This document shows positions 34,180-43,833 of a stretch of 64,000 nt of DNA, piece by piece. The stretch comes from Ancrocorticia sp047602305 (lineage in GTDB: Bacteria; Actinomycetota; Actinomycetes; Actinomycetales; Actinomycetaceae). Every line of letters starts with the position of its first letter. Position 1 is the first letter of the stretch. Both the position numbers and the translations under genes were made by a program. Where the stretch lies: assembly GCA_047602305.1 (NCBI GenBank), contig JASGHO010000001.1, forward strand, positions 2,790,001 to 2,854,000. Direction: 5' to 3'. The notes beneath the pieces were generated by a model. It saw only the letters and a program-made list of their open reading frames with translations. It was not told where the DNA came from and did no database searches.

Positions 34180-35448
34180 ATGGCACTCGTCGTCCAGAAG
34201 TTTGGTGGATCTTCCGTCGCAGATGCTGCGAGCATCAAGCGTGTCGCGAAGCGAATTGCCGAGACTAAACGCTCCGGCAACAAGGTCGTCGTCGTCGTTT
34301 CTGCGATGGGTGACACTACGGACGATCTCATCGATCTTGCTAACCAGGTGACGGAAAACCCGCCCGCCCGAGAGATGGACATTCTCTTGACGGCCGGTGA
34401 GCGTATCTCCATGGCGCTTCTTGCCATGGCTGTCACCGAGCAGGGGGTCGAAGCACACGCCTACACCGGTCAGCAGGCGGGCCTGTTGACTGACGAGCGT
34501 TACGGCAAAGCGTCCATCGTCGGTGTTGTCCCGGAGCGAATCCTGCGCACACTACAGTCCGATGCTGTGGCCATCGTGGCAGGCTTCCAGGGCGTCAACG
34601 CAAAGAATGACGTCACTACGCTCGGTCGTGGTGGATCTGATACCACCGCGGTGGCTTTTGCCGCCGCCCTCAACGCGGACGTATGTGAGATCTACACGGA
34701 TGTTGACGGAGTGTTCTCCGCTGATCCGCGCATCGTCCCCGCTGCCCGCCAGATGCCCGTCATGACCTACGAAGAGACCCTTGAGCTGGCCGCACACGGC
34801 GCCAAGGTCCTTCACTTGCGTGCTGTGGAGTACGCGCGCAAGTTCAACGTCCCCCTCCACGTACGTTCGTCATTCTCCGACAAGGAAGGAACTTGGATCG
34901 TGAGTGATAACTTCAGCCAGCAGAAGGCGCTGGAAGCCCCGGTCATCACCGGAGTTGCCCATGACCGTACCCAGAGCAAGATCTCGGTGGTTGGTGTCCC
35001 GGATGTTCCCGGCACCGCTTCGAAGATCTTCGCGGCAGTGGGTCAGGCCGATGGCAACATCGACATGATCGTGCAGAACACTGCTCTCACGAATCCTGGA
35101 CTTTCCAATATTTCGTTCACGGTCCCTGAGGCGCAGCTTGAGGACGTCGTCGCAGCCCTTGAGGCGGCGAAGGACGATCTCGGTTTCAAGCAGATCCAGG
35201 TGACCAGCCAGATCGGGATCCTTTCCGTGGTGGGCGCTGGCATGCGTACCTACTCCGGTGTCTCGGCAAAGCTCTTCACCGCGTTGGCCCAGCTTGGCAT
35301 CAACGTGGACATGATCTCCACCTCGGAGATCCGCATTTCAGTAGTTGTGGCGCCCGACCAGCTTGAGGAAGCAGCTCGCGCCGTTCATCGTGCCTTCGAT
35401 CTCGATTCCGAGTCCGAGGCAGTGGTTTATGGAGGTACCGGACGATGA
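34180..35448 (+). CDS. lysC: Aspartate kinase
   Basis: 422 residues; phosphorylates aspartate as the first step toward lysine, diaminopimelate, methionine and threonine. Kinase motifs: VQKFGGSSVADAASI, VVVVSAMGDTTDDLIDLA, LGRGGSDTTAVAFAAALNAD and VDGVFSADPRIVP. Two ACT domains follow (ISVVGVPDVPGTASKIFAAV, IGILSVVGAGMRTYSGVSAK), with the NIDMI and NVDMISTSEIRISVV segments of lysine/threonine feedback sites. AAAGGAGCAACCT precedes the ATG. Overlaps asd by ATGA. Confidence 0.97.
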   Translation: MALVVQKFGGSSVADAASIKRVAKRIAETKRSGNKVVVVVSAMGDTTDDLIDLANQVTENPPAREMDILLTAGERISMALLAMAVTEQGVEAHAYTGQQAGLLTDERYGKASIVGVVPERILRTLQSDAVAIVAGFQGVNAKNDVTTLGRGGSDTTAVAFAAALNADVCEIYTDVDGVFSADPRIVPAARQMPVMTYEETLELAAHGAKVLHLRAVEYARKFNVPLHVRSSFSDKEGTWIVSDNFSQQKALEAPVITGVAHDRTQSKISVVGVPDVPGTASKIFAAVGQADGNIDMIVQNTALTNPGLSNISFTVPEAQLEDVVAALEAAKDDLGFKQIQVTSQIGILSVVGAGMRTYSGVSAKLFTALAQLGINVDMISTSEIRISVVVAPDQLEEAARAVHRAFDLDSESEAVVYGGTGR

Positions 35449-36488
35449 GTATCACCCTTGCAGTTGTAGGCGCTACCGGCCAGGTTGGCCGCGTCATGCG
35501 CGCCATCCTCGAAGAGCGCAACGTCCCCGCGGACAAGGTTCGCTTCTTCGCATCCGCTCGCTCGGCCGGCACGGTTCTGCCGTTCCGCGGCGAGGACATC
35601 GTGGTGGAGGATATTGCTACCGCTGATTTCGCGGGTATCGACGTCGCCGTGTTCTCGGCTGGCGCCACCACCTCGCGTGAGTACGCCCCCAAGTTCGCTG
35701 CCGCTGGCGCGGTTGTTGTGGACAACTCCTCCGCTTGGCGCAAGGACACCGAGGTTCCCCTCGTCGTGTCCGAGGTCAACCCTCACGTGATCGCCGATCG
35801 CCCCAAGGGCATCATCGCGAACCCGAACTGCACCACCATGGCTGCCATGCCGGTGCTTGGCCCGTTGCATCGCGCATACGGCCTCAAGCGCCTCATCGTC
35901 TCCTCCTACCAGGCTGTGTCCGGTTCGGGCCTCGCCGGTGTGAAGGAACTCGACGGCCAGATCCGTGCGGGCGTTGAGCAGGATCTCACCCAGCTCGTCA
36001 CCAACGGCGAGGCAGTGACCCTGCCCGAGCCGAACGTTTACGTGGCTCCGATCGCGTTCGACGTCGTCGCCCTCGCCGGTTCGCTTGTCGACGACGGCTC
36101 CGAAGAGACCGATGAGGAGCAGAAGCTCCGCAACGAGTCCCGCCGCATCCTTGAGGTTCCCGAGCTGCTGGTTGCGGGTACCTGCGTGCGCGTGCCGGTG
36201 TTCTCCGGTCATGGCCTGTCCATCCACGCGGAGTTCGAGAACCCCGTGACCCCGGATGAGGCTCGCTCCCTGCTGGCCGAAGCTCCCGGTGTTGCCCTGA
36301 CCGACGTCCCCACCCCGCTGGCCGCCGCTGGCAAGGATCCGTCCTTCGTGGGCCGTATCCGTCAGGATCAGTCGGTCGAGGGTGGCCGTGGCCTCGCAAT
36401 GTTTGTTGTGGGCGACAACCTGCGTAAGGGCGCTGCCCTCAACGCCATCCAGATCGCTGAGCTCGTTATCGAGGAGCTTGGCGCCTGA
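35445..36488 (+). CDS. asd: Aspartate-semialdehyde dehydrogenase
   Basis: 347 residues; NADPH-dependent reduction of aspartyl phosphate to the semialdehyde. Rossmann start AVVGATGQVGRVMRAIL, DNSSAWRKDTEVPLVVSEVN, the catalytic cysteine in IIANPNCTTMAAMPVL near residue 130, SSYQAVSGSGLAGVKEL, and the catalytic histidine in RVPVFSGHGLSIHAEF. The C-terminal FVGRIRQDQSVEGGRGLAMFVVGDNLRKGAALNAIQIAE is normal. Second gene of the lysC-asd operon; a family-B hairpin follows after 36 bases. Confidence 0.97.
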   Translation: MSITLAVVGATGQVGRVMRAILEERNVPADKVRFFASARSAGTVLPFRGEDIVVEDIATADFAGIDVAVFSAGATTSREYAPKFAAAGAVVVDNSSAWRKDTEVPLVVSEVNPHVIADRPKGIIANPNCTTMAAMPVLGPLHRAYGLKRLIVSSYQAVSGSGLAGVKELDGQIRAGVEQDLTQLVTNGEAVTLPEPNVYVAPIAFDVVALAGSLVDDGSEETDEEQKLRNESRRILEVPELLVAGTCVRVPVFSGHGLSIHAEFENPVTPDEARSLLAEAPGVALTDVPTPLAAAGKDPSFVGRIRQDQSVEGGRGLAMFVVGDNLRKGAALNAIQIAELVIEELGA

Positions 36489-36524
36489 GTTATTAGATCC
36501 CAGAGGATCAAACTGGCTCAACTC

Positions 36525-36572
36525 AATGGGGCGGTATCAGAAGGTCTTTCAACCTTGTGATGCCGCCCCATT
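36525..36572. repeat. Dispersed hairpin repeat, family B, copy 1 (terminator after asd)
   Basis: aatggggcggtatcagaagg pairs with the right arm (ccttgtgatgccgccccatt) around a short ctttc loop. Followed by a T-containing tail, so it probably ends lysC-asd. It is the reverse complement of the hairpin at 43624-43668 with only two differences over 42 bases. Confidence 0.88.
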
Positions 36573-36730
36573 GTCATTTATCGCTACCAAGTCCGCCGGT
36601 TACTTTTCTCGCGGAAGAAACACCTAGGCTGAGCAGGGAACGCGTGTGTAAGGGGAGGGCGGGCCGTAGCCCGCGCTCACACCGCCATCACTCGACCCAT
36701 ACTCTCACTGCCGAGACCCACACTCCGCGC

Positions 36731-39028
36731 TCACACCGCCGAGACCCGCAGCAGAATCGTCTGCTCGGGCTTGAGGTCGGGGAACCGGAATCCGGCTCCG
36801 GTCAGAACAGAGCTAGGCAAGGTCAATCCGTCCGTCCACCAGGGGACCTGCTGCTCATCCCCTGTTCCGGATGTCGCTGAAGCCACGCCCTCCGGCAGCA
36901 GCTCGCGCACCCAGTACCTCGTGCCATCTGCTCCGGCACCACCGACACCACCGCCAGCGCCCGCAAAACCCCCGGCACCACCAACCGTCCCAACACCCCC
37001 AACCAACCCCGGCAACCGCAGCGGCACGCTGGGCCGTACGGCTGAGGATTGCATCCGGGTCAACGCGTATACCGCGTCTGTGCCGTCTTGCGCCACGACT
37101 CCGTGTACCCACCATCCGTCGTCGGGGTGGTCCGCGTGAACCACGCGCCCGCTGTGCAACAAGCCTCGCAGCTCCTTGTGGAGCGCCACCCACGCGGCGA
37201 GTTCTTCCCGATCTTGAGCGCTTGCTTGGGTGAGGTCCCACTCGATTCCCATGTGGGAGAACAGCGCGGTGGAGGCGCGCAACGAGAGCCCCAAGGTGCG
37301 CCCGGTTGTGTGGGAGGTTGTGGAGGCCACGTGTGAACCCACGAGCTCGGGCGGAAGAAGCAGCGAGGTGCCGGCTTCGATGAGCTTGCGCTCGAGCGGG
37401 TCGATGCAGTCGGACGCCCAGACGCGCACGGTCCGGGTCATCATTTCCAGGTCGATTCGCCCGCCGCCGCCCGCGCACGACTCGATTTCCAGCGACGGGT
37501 GCACAGCAAGGATCGCGTCCATCAGCGCATAGGTTGCCAAAGTCTGTTGATGATAGGCGGGCAGTCCCGTCACCTGGGATTCTGCCTCGTAGAGATCGCG
37601 ATTGAAGTCCCATTTGAGGTAGTCGATGTGGTGCTCATCCAGCACCGTCAGCAACTGCCCGAGAACGTGCTCGAAGGCCTCCGGATTCGTCAAATCGATG
37701 ACCTGCTGCTGCCGCGCCTCGCGCGGCAGGTGGGAAACCGGGCTGAGGACCCATTCGGGATGTGCGCGGGCGGTCTCGGAGTCCATGTTGATCATTTCGG
37801 GTTCGACCCACAGCCCGAATTGCATGCCGCGGGCGTGCACGGCGTCCGCGAGCGGGTGAAGCCCGTCCGGCCACACGTCCGCAGAGACCACCCAGTCGCC
37901 CAATCCGGAGGTGTCATCGCGGCGCGAGCCGAACCAGCCATCGTCGAGCACGAACCGCTCCACCCCGATGTCCGCCGCGGCATCGACGAGCGGCAGCAAC
38001 CTCTCCAACGAATGGTCGAAGTACACGGCCTCCCACGCGTTGAGCGTCACCGGACGCACGCTTCGCGGATGCGACGGCAAACCACGCAGGTAGTCGTGAA
38101 TGCGCCCGGCTGCGGCGTCGAGGCCGTTGCCCCAGGTCCCGACCACCCATGGGCCGGTATAGCTTTCACCATGATCCAGCGTGATTTCCCCGGGATACAG
38201 CATTTCGCCGCCCAGAAGGCCCTGGAATCCGAGGATGTCGCGCTCGGCAATAGTCTTGGTATTTCCGGACCACGCGACGTGAATGTAGTGGACCAGCCCG
38301 TCCTGCCAGCCCGCGCCCGGTTCGCAGGTTCCGTGGATGGTTGATTCGGCGTGTCCGCGCGCGATCCGCGTGGTCCGCGTGTGCTCCCCGATGGTGAATT
38401 CATGGGTTTGGATGTCGCGTTCGCGCAGGTGCCGCCCGGTTTGGTCGAGGACTTGGGTCTCGGCGGCGGGCGTGGGCAACGCGAGGAACAGCGATTCCAG
38501 CGCGTACCCGTCCTGCGCATCGTTCGTCACGCTGGCACGCGCCCGCAACACACCGGAACCCGTCAGTTCGAGACGGATCGAGAGAACCAGCCCGGCTTCG
38601 TCGTCGTAACAGTGAATATCGGCTCGCGTCCCATTTTTCCCGACGACGACGTCACCGCCCGAACCACCAACACCGTCACCTCCGGTACCGCTCGCGCCCG
38701 TGCCGCCGTCGCCAATCGCCGTGACATCCACGCTTTGGGGGCGGAAGGCGGAGAACTGCGAGCGGCCTGCGCGTGACCCGACGAGTCCGGGAGTTCCCAG
38801 CCATCCCTCGCTCTGGCTGGGAACCAGGGAGAGGATGGGCGCGATGTCGGCGGTGCCTGAGACGAGCGTGGGAACTTGTGCGGCGGCAAACTCCTTGAGG
38901 TCCTGCTCGCTGAGAATTCCCAGGTCAGGGCCCCAGTAGAGGACTTGTGGAACCGTGTCCTCGGCGATGTGGATGATGACGGATGTTCCACCTGCGCGCA
39001 GGTGAAGGTCAGCAGGAATATGAGGCAT
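36731..39028 (-). CDS. Alpha-galactosidase, GH36 family
   Basis: 765 residues from ATG 39028 (AGGAGCAAGGACC upstream; the frame is open to 39124). Hydrolyses terminal alpha-galactosyl bonds in sugars such as melibiose and raffinose; no signal peptide, so it acts in the cytoplasm on imported sugar. GH36 motifs: VTLNAWEAVYFDHS, FVLDDGWFGSRRDD, GLWVEPEMIN, the nucleophile Asp in YLKWDFNRDLYE and the acid/base Asp in VWASDCIDPLERKLIEAG. Two low-complexity Gly-rich insertions (TGASGTGGDGVGGSGGDVVV near residue 110 and GGVGTVGGAGGFAGAGGGVG near 700) look like repeat expansion in loops. Followed on the same strand order by its ROK repressor, opposite to the ABC genes. Confidence 0.95.
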   Translation of the reverse strand: MPHIPADLHLRAGGTSVIIHIAEDTVPQVLYWGPDLGILSEQDLKEFAAAQVPTLVSGTADIAPILSLVPSQSEGWLGTPGLVGSRAGRSQFSAFRPQSVDVTAIGDGGTGASGTGGDGVGGSGGDVVVGKNGTRADIHCYDDEAGLVLSIRLELTGSGVLRARASVTNDAQDGYALESLFLALPTPAAETQVLDQTGRHLRERDIQTHEFTIGEHTRTTRIARGHAESTIHGTCEPGAGWQDGLVHYIHVAWSGNTKTIAERDILGFQGLLGGEMLYPGEITLDHGESYTGPWVVGTWGNGLDAAAGRIHDYLRGLPSHPRSVRPVTLNAWEAVYFDHSLERLLPLVDAAADIGVERFVLDDGWFGSRRDDTSGLGDWVVSADVWPDGLHPLADAVHARGMQFGLWVEPEMINMDSETARAHPEWVLSPVSHLPREARQQQVIDLTNPEAFEHVLGQLLTVLDEHHIDYLKWDFNRDLYEAESQVTGLPAYHQQTLATYALMDAILAVHPSLEIESCAGGGGRIDLEMMTRTVRVWASDCIDPLERKLIEAGTSLLLPPELVGSHVASTTSHTTGRTLGLSLRASTALFSHMGIEWDLTQASAQDREELAAWVALHKELRGLLHSGRVVHADHPDDGWWVHGVVAQDGTDAVYALTRMQSSAVRPSVPLRLPGLVGGVGTVGGAGGFAGAGGGVGGAGADGTRYWVRELLPEGVASATSGTGDEQQVPWWTDGLTLPSSVLTGAGFRFPDLKPEQTILLRVSAV

Positions 39029-39063
39029 GGTCCTTGCTCCTGTTGGGGGTGGCGGGTTGAAAT

Positions 39064-40191
39064 TTACAGTGCGAGCTGGGCCAGCGAGTGTTCGATGGCT
39101 ACGGCGGCGGCGCCGCGTGCCCATGCTTCGAATCCGGACTTGTCCACGATGATGTCCAGTGGGGAGGCGTCCGGATCTCGTTGTGCGGTGGCGGCGGCGC
39201 GAACTGTTTCTTCGGCGACGTCCCAGAGGCCGATGCCGTCGCCGCTGAGCACTACGGTGGGGTGCATGATGAGGCTGGTGCTGAGGAAGATGAGTCGACC
39301 GAGGGCGGTGGCGGCGGCTTCAACGATGGCTCGGGCAACCACGTGGCCTTCGGCGGCCAAGGTGAGAAGTTCCTGGTAGCTGACGTCGCGTCCCAGCGCC
39401 ACGCGCGCCTGTCCGCACAGGCTGTCGATGGAGAGCATGGCGCGGGCGCATCCGCGGTGGCCGTAGGGGCAGAACGGTCCCGAGGGGTCCACGGTGACGT
39501 GGCCGCCCAGTCCCAGGCCGGTGTCTGCGGATTTCACCGCCTGGCCGTGCAGGACGAGGCCGTAGCCGATGCCCACGCCGATGGTGATGAGGGAGAAGTT
39601 GGGGATTCCGCGGGCTGCTCCCACGAGGTATTCGGCTTTGGCGAGGGCGACGACGTCGTTCTCCAACGTCACAGGCAGCCCAATCGCCTCTTCCAGCATG
39701 CCCCCCAAAGCGACGCCGCGCCAGCCGAGGAAGGGGGCGCGCAGCACGCGGCCGTCGTCTGAGACGCTTCCTCCGAGGCATACTCCCACGTGCAGGATGG
39801 GGTGCTCGGAGCGGTCCGCGAGTCCGCGAACGAGGCGGGCGATCTGTTGGGCCACGTCCTCGGGTTTCGAGGACTCAATGGGGGCGTCGGCCGCGGCGAC
39901 TTCGTGGGCGCGCATGTCGGTGAGGGCGAGATGGACGTGGTCTCCGGTGATTTTCACGCCGATGACTCGCCCGATGTCCGGGGAGACGACGAGGGGGCGC
40001 GTGGGGCGCCCCATGGAGCCGTCGCGGCTTTCTTCAAGCTCGATGAGCAGGCCGCTTTCGATATACGGGCGCGCTATGCGAGTGAGGCTTGGGGCCGAGA
40101 GGCCGAGGACGGATGAAAGCTCGCTTCGCGCAATTGGTCCGCGCACGAGCACTTCGCGAATGACCTCAACCCCACTGTTCATCTGGGACAC
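39064..40191 (-). CDS. ROK-family transcriptional repressor (alpha-galactoside regulon)
   Basis: 375 residues from GTG 40191, chosen because AAAGGAGGTG lies six bases upstream; the frame is open to 40476. N-terminal winged helix (NSGVEVIREVLVRGPIARSELSSVLGLSAPSLTRIARPYIESG) binds DNA; the ROK sugar-binding fold follows with VTLENDVVALAKAEYLVGA, GVGIGYGLVLHGQ and a zinc-site CPYGHRGCARAMLS. It lies directly upstream of the alpha-galactosidase on the same strand and divergent from the sugar-binding protein gene, so it likely represses both sides when no galactoside is present. Confidence 0.9.
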   Translation of the reverse strand: MSQMNSGVEVIREVLVRGPIARSELSSVLGLSAPSLTRIARPYIESGLLIELEESRDGSMGRPTRPLVVSPDIGRVIGVKITGDHVHLALTDMRAHEVAAADAPIESSKPEDVAQQIARLVRGLADRSEHPILHVGVCLGGSVSDDGRVLRAPFLGWRGVALGGMLEEAIGLPVTLENDVVALAKAEYLVGAARGIPNFSLITIGVGIGYGLVLHGQAVKSADTGLGLGGHVTVDPSGPFCPYGHRGCARAMLSIDSLCGQARVALGRDVSYQELLTLAAEGHVVARAIVEAAATALGRLIFLSTSLIMHPTVVLSGDGIGLWDVAEETVRAAATAQRDPDASPLDIIVDKSGFEAWARGAAAVAIEHSLAQLAL

Positions 40192-40463
40192 CTTACACCT
40201 CCTTTGATTCATTTTGACACAAATGGACGTTTGGAATTGGTTTTGAGAGGTGGTTGACCCACCTATTAGTTTCGTATTAGAAATATCTTTGTAGATTGAC
40301 GTGAGAACGCAAACATGAGCGGCGTAACCTCGCGGCTCTCTTGTTGGGACAACGTCACCCCATTCCGAGCTGTTGGAACCTGGTTCTTTCACTCGAATAC
40401 CGCCGCCGCGCATGGCTGCCACCCGCGCAACGGCATTGACCAATCGCAAGGAGGCGTATTGGA
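40192..40463. promoter_or_regulatory. Divergent regulatory region between ROK repressor and galactoside ABC operon
   Basis: Contains a perfect inverted repeat aggtgg-ttgac-ccacct at 40248-40264, a candidate ROK operator, and AT-rich DNA (cgtattagaaatatctttg) near 40274 where promoters would be expected. The ABC-side gene starts after CAAGGAGGCG at about 40449. Confidence 0.55.
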
Positions 40464-41762
40464 ATGAGAAGATCATCGGCCGGTCTGCACACGAGACTCA
40501 GGCGCCGGCCAACACTAGCTGCACTGACAGCGCTTGCTCTCGCTGCAACGTTGAGTGCATGTGGAGGCACCAGCAACTCGGAAGGAGTGACCACCCTCAA
40601 CTTCTTCCAGTTCAAGGGTGAGGCCCTCAAGGATTTCGAGCAGATCATCAAGGACTTCGAAGCCGAAAACCCGGACATCAAAGTCGTCCAGAACCAGCAG
40701 CCGGACGCGGATACCGCCATCCGCACCCTGCTGGTGAAGAACCGGACCCCGGACGTGGTCACCTTGAACGCCGGCGGAAAGATCCGCCAGCTACTCGACG
40801 CGGGAGTTTTCTACGATTTCTCCGACGACGACGTCCTGGACACCCTGAACCCCGCGGTTCAGGAGATCATCGCGGACCTTGGAAGTCACGACGGCGAAGT
40901 CAACGCCCTCGGCTACATCAACAACGCCGATGGAATCATCTACAACAAGGAGATCTTCAAGGAGCAGGGCCTGGAGATCCCGGAGACCTGGGATGAAATG
41001 ATCGAGGTCTGTGAGAAACTCAAGGCCGCGGGCATCACTCCGTTCTACGGAACGCTTGCCGATTCCTGGACCACGCTTCCCTCCTTCAACGGCTTGGGAG
41101 CCTTCGCCGCGCGCGATGGCTTCTTCGAGAAGATGCAGGAAGCGGGCGAGAACGTTGATCCGGCGAAGTCGCCGTCGTTCTCAGTGGACTTTGCTGACAT
41201 TGCTGAGAAGCAAAACACTCTGTTCTCCTACGCCCAGGAAGGCTACCGCGGACGTACATACGACGACGGCAATGCCGCCTTCGCACGCGGTGAAGTAGCG
41301 ATGTACATGCAGGGCATCTGGGCTCTCAACCCCATCAAGGAAGCCAATCCTGATATCGAAGCGGGAATCTTCCCCTACCCGGTCTCCGATGATCCGGACG
41401 ATCGTGTGTTGGTGAGCGGTGTCGACGTCGCCGTGATGATCGGGAAGGACACTCCCCACATGGAAGAGGCGAAGCGATTCGTCGAGTACCTCTACCGTCC
41501 CGATGTCATTGAAGAGCTTGCCAAGTCGCAGAACATGATCCCGGCCGTCACCTCCGCCAAGTGGAGTGACGATCCGGCGTTGCAGGACATCAAGCCCTTC
41601 TTCGATGACGGCAAGATTGCCGGATTCATCGATCACCAAGTGCCAGCTGGTATTCCGCTCGACTCCATCGTCACGCGGGGCCTCATGGACAACGACCCGA
41701 TGAGCGCCCTCGCCACACTCGATAACGAGTGGGCGAAAGTCGCTGCTAGAACCATCGACTAG
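40464..41762 (+). CDS. Sugar ABC transporter substrate-binding lipoprotein, CUT1 (galactosides)
   Basis: 432 residues. Basic start and lipobox (LALAATLSACGG) give a lipid-anchored extracellular binding protein. The CUT1-type sequence includes FKGEALKDFEQIIKDFEAENPDIKV, NNADGIIYNKEIFKEQGLEIPETWDE, FARGEVAMYMQGIWAL and PDVIEELAKSQNMIPAV. First gene of a three-gene transporter operon that faces away from an alpha-galactosidase and its ROK repressor, so alpha-galactosides are the probable ligand. No ATPase in the operon. Confidence 0.93.
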   Translation: MRRSSAGLHTRLRRRPTLAALTALALAATLSACGGTSNSEGVTTLNFFQFKGEALKDFEQIIKDFEAENPDIKVVQNQQPDADTAIRTLLVKNRTPDVVTLNAGGKIRQLLDAGVFYDFSDDDVLDTLNPAVQEIIADLGSHDGEVNALGYINNADGIIYNKEIFKEQGLEIPETWDEMIEVCEKLKAAGITPFYGTLADSWTTLPSFNGLGAFAARDGFFEKMQEAGENVDPAKSPSFSVDFADIAEKQNTLFSYAQEGYRGRTYDDGNAAFARGEVAMYMQGIWALNPIKEANPDIEAGIFPYPVSDDPDDRVLVSGVDVAVMIGKDTPHMEEAKRFVEYLYRPDVIEELAKSQNMIPAVTSAKWSDDPALQDIKPFFDDGKIAGFIDHQVPAGIPLDSIVTRGLMDNDPMSALATLDNEWAKVAARTID

Positions 41763-41777
41763 TAAGGAAGAGTCGAG

Positions 41778-42692
41778 ATGTCTGCAACCACAAGAACGCA
41801 GGGAGTTCCGGCAGTAACGGACGCTCCCCGACGCGGCATGAAAAAGGACAGAACCTACCACTGGATCGTGGCACCGATGGTGATAGCCTTCGCCGCCTTC
41901 CACACCTTTCCGGTTCTCACCGGCGTGTTCTACAGCTTCACCAACTACGCGGGCTTCGGCTCCTGGAAGTTCGTAGGATTAGCTAACTTCATCAACCTCT
42001 TCAAGGACGACCGTGTGCTTGCCGCCTACGGTTTCTCCTTCATGTTCGCCATTTTCGCCACCGTGCTGACCAACGCTTTCTCGTTGGCCATCGCCCTGGC
42101 GCTCAACGCGAAAATCAGATTCCGCAACTTCTTCCGCGGAGTCTTCTTCATCCCCTACGTGCTGGCGATGCTCATCATCGGCTACGTCTTCAAGTTCATC
42201 TTCAGCACCTCGCTGCCCAGAATGCTCTCCGGAATACCACTATTTGCGGACAACATCCTGACCAACTCCACCTGGGCCTGGACAACCATCGTGCTCCTGG
42301 CGGTGTGGCAGTCGTGCGCCTTCGCCATCATTCTCTACCTGGCCGGGCTCCAGACGATTCCGGAGGAGCTCTACGAGGCGGCCTCCCTGGACGGGGCCTC
42401 CCCGACCCAGCAGTTCCGTTCGATCACGTTCCCCATGATCTGGTCCTACTTCACCATCAACGTGGTGCTGAGCGTCAAGGGCTTCCTCCAGGTGTTCGAT
42501 CCGATCGTGGCACTGACGAACGGCGGACCGGGAACGTCAACAGAATCGGTGACGATGCTGATCCAGCGCGGTGGTCTCACCGGAGGCGAGTTCGCCTACC
42601 AGACCGCCGACGCCGTGGTGTTCTTCATCGTCATCACCATCGTGTCCTTGATCCAGTTCAAGGGCATGGGTTCGAGGGATACGGACTTCTAA
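41778..42692 (+). CDS. CUT1 sugar ABC transporter permease, MalF-type
   Basis: 304-residue membrane protein with six segments. The ATPase-contact EAA loop is LYEAASLDGASPTQQFRSIT, and the N-terminal MVIAFAAFHTFPVLTGVFYSFTNY is typical for MalF-like permeases. The start is preceded by AAGGAAGAGTCGAG. Its stop overlaps the next permease's ATG (TAATG). Confidence 0.93.
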   Translation: MSATTRTQGVPAVTDAPRRGMKKDRTYHWIVAPMVIAFAAFHTFPVLTGVFYSFTNYAGFGSWKFVGLANFINLFKDDRVLAAYGFSFMFAIFATVLTNAFSLAIALALNAKIRFRNFFRGVFFIPYVLAMLIIGYVFKFIFSTSLPRMLSGIPLFADNILTNSTWAWTTIVLLAVWQSCAFAIILYLAGLQTIPEELYEAASLDGASPTQQFRSITFPMIWSYFTINVVLSVKGFLQVFDPIVALTNGGPGTSTESVTMLIQRGGLTGGEFAYQTADAVVFFIVITIVSLIQFKGMGSRDTDF

Positions 42693-43582
42693 TGAGCACA
42701 ACAACACAGAATCAGACCGCCCCGGCAGCAAGTCCGGAACCCAAACGCAAGTCCGCCAAGATTGGCAAGCAAACCAACTGGTGGCTCACGGCGTTCATCG
42801 CCGTGGCATCATTGACCGTTCTGGTGCCGCTCTACCTGGCCATCGTGGTGGCTCTCAAGACGCCCGATCAGTTGCTCAACTCCAACGGATTTGAGTTGCC
42901 CACGAGCGTTCGCTGGCAGAACTTCTCCGAAGCCTGGACTGCAGCGGATTACCCCACCACCCTGGCAAACACCGGGATCATCACGGTACTCACGGTCATC
43001 TTCACGATCCTCACGAGCTCCATGATCTCGTGGGCCATTGCCCGCAACATGCACAAGAGGTTCTTCAAGTTCTCCTACGTCTACTTCCTGTCCGCCATGT
43101 TCATTCCGTTCCCCATCATCATGCTGCCGCTGGTGAAGCAGACGGCCATGCTGGGGCTGGACAACAAGTGGGGAATGATCATTCTCTACACAATCTTCGG
43201 TATCTCGATGAACTCGTTCATCTACACCGCTTTCATCAAGTCCATTCCCTTGGAGCTTGAGGAAGCGGCTCGCGTGGATGGCGCGTCTACCTGGCGCGTG
43301 TTCTGGCAGGTTATCTTCCCGCTGCTGGCGCCAATGAACGCCACCGTGGGCATCCTGACGTGTGTGTGGGCGTGGAATGACTACATCATGCCGTTGGTGG
43401 TGCTGACCGACCCATCGGATCGCACGCTGGTGTTGGCGCAGTCGATCTTCCAGGGGCAGTTCAACATCGACCACACGGTTTCCTTCGCCTCCTACCTCAT
43501 GGCGATGGCGCCGCTGCTGCTGGTGTACATCTTCTCCCAGCGCTGGGTCATCTCCGGAGTCACCCGAGGCTCGATCAAGTAA
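42692..43582 (+). CDS. CUT1 sugar ABC transporter permease, MalG-type
   Basis: 296 residues from ATG 42692, six membrane segments; EAA loop ELEEAARVDGASTWRVFWQVIFPL and the C-terminal SFASYLMAMAPLLLVYIFSQRWVISGVTRGSIK are typical of MalG-type permeases. The open frame extends far upstream inside the previous gene, but the overlapping TAATG start gives the normal N-terminus. Last gene of the operon; a family-B hairpin follows after 41 bases. Confidence 0.93.
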   Translation: MSTTTQNQTAPAASPEPKRKSAKIGKQTNWWLTAFIAVASLTVLVPLYLAIVVALKTPDQLLNSNGFELPTSVRWQNFSEAWTAADYPTTLANTGIITVLTVIFTILTSSMISWAIARNMHKRFFKFSYVYFLSAMFIPFPIIMLPLVKQTAMLGLDNKWGMIILYTIFGISMNSFIYTAFIKSIPLELEEAARVDGASTWRVFWQVIFPLLAPMNATVGILTCVWAWNDYIMPLVVLTDPSDRTLVLAQSIFQGQFNIDHTVSFASYLMAMAPLLLVYIFSQRWVISGVTRGSIK

Positions 43583-43623
43583 CGGTAGTTTGTTGATCAA
43601 GTAATCGTTAGCTGACCGTACAG

Positions 43624-43668
43624 AGGGGCAGTATCACAAGGTTGAAAGACCTTCTGATACCGCCCCTT
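43624..43668. repeat. Dispersed hairpin repeat, family B, copy 2 (inverted; terminator)
   Basis: ggggcagtatcacaaggt pairs with accttctgataccgcccc around tgaaag, and is followed by TTTGG. Nearly identical to the reverse complement of 36528-36569. Together they flank the entire alpha-galactoside locus as inverted repeats about 7.1 kb apart. Confidence 0.88.
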
Positions 43669-43833
43669 TGGCTTCGGGTTCGTAGCTTGCATTCGTGGTT
43701 TAAGAAATTGCATAGTAGGCCAAGACCCATCCGCAGGATCTCTAAGCCTTTGCGTTCGCTGCTATGGCTGTCAACCTGGCGCACGAAAGCTCAAGTAGCA
43801 CGCACCAACCCGCCACCTGCGTGTTTACCACCC

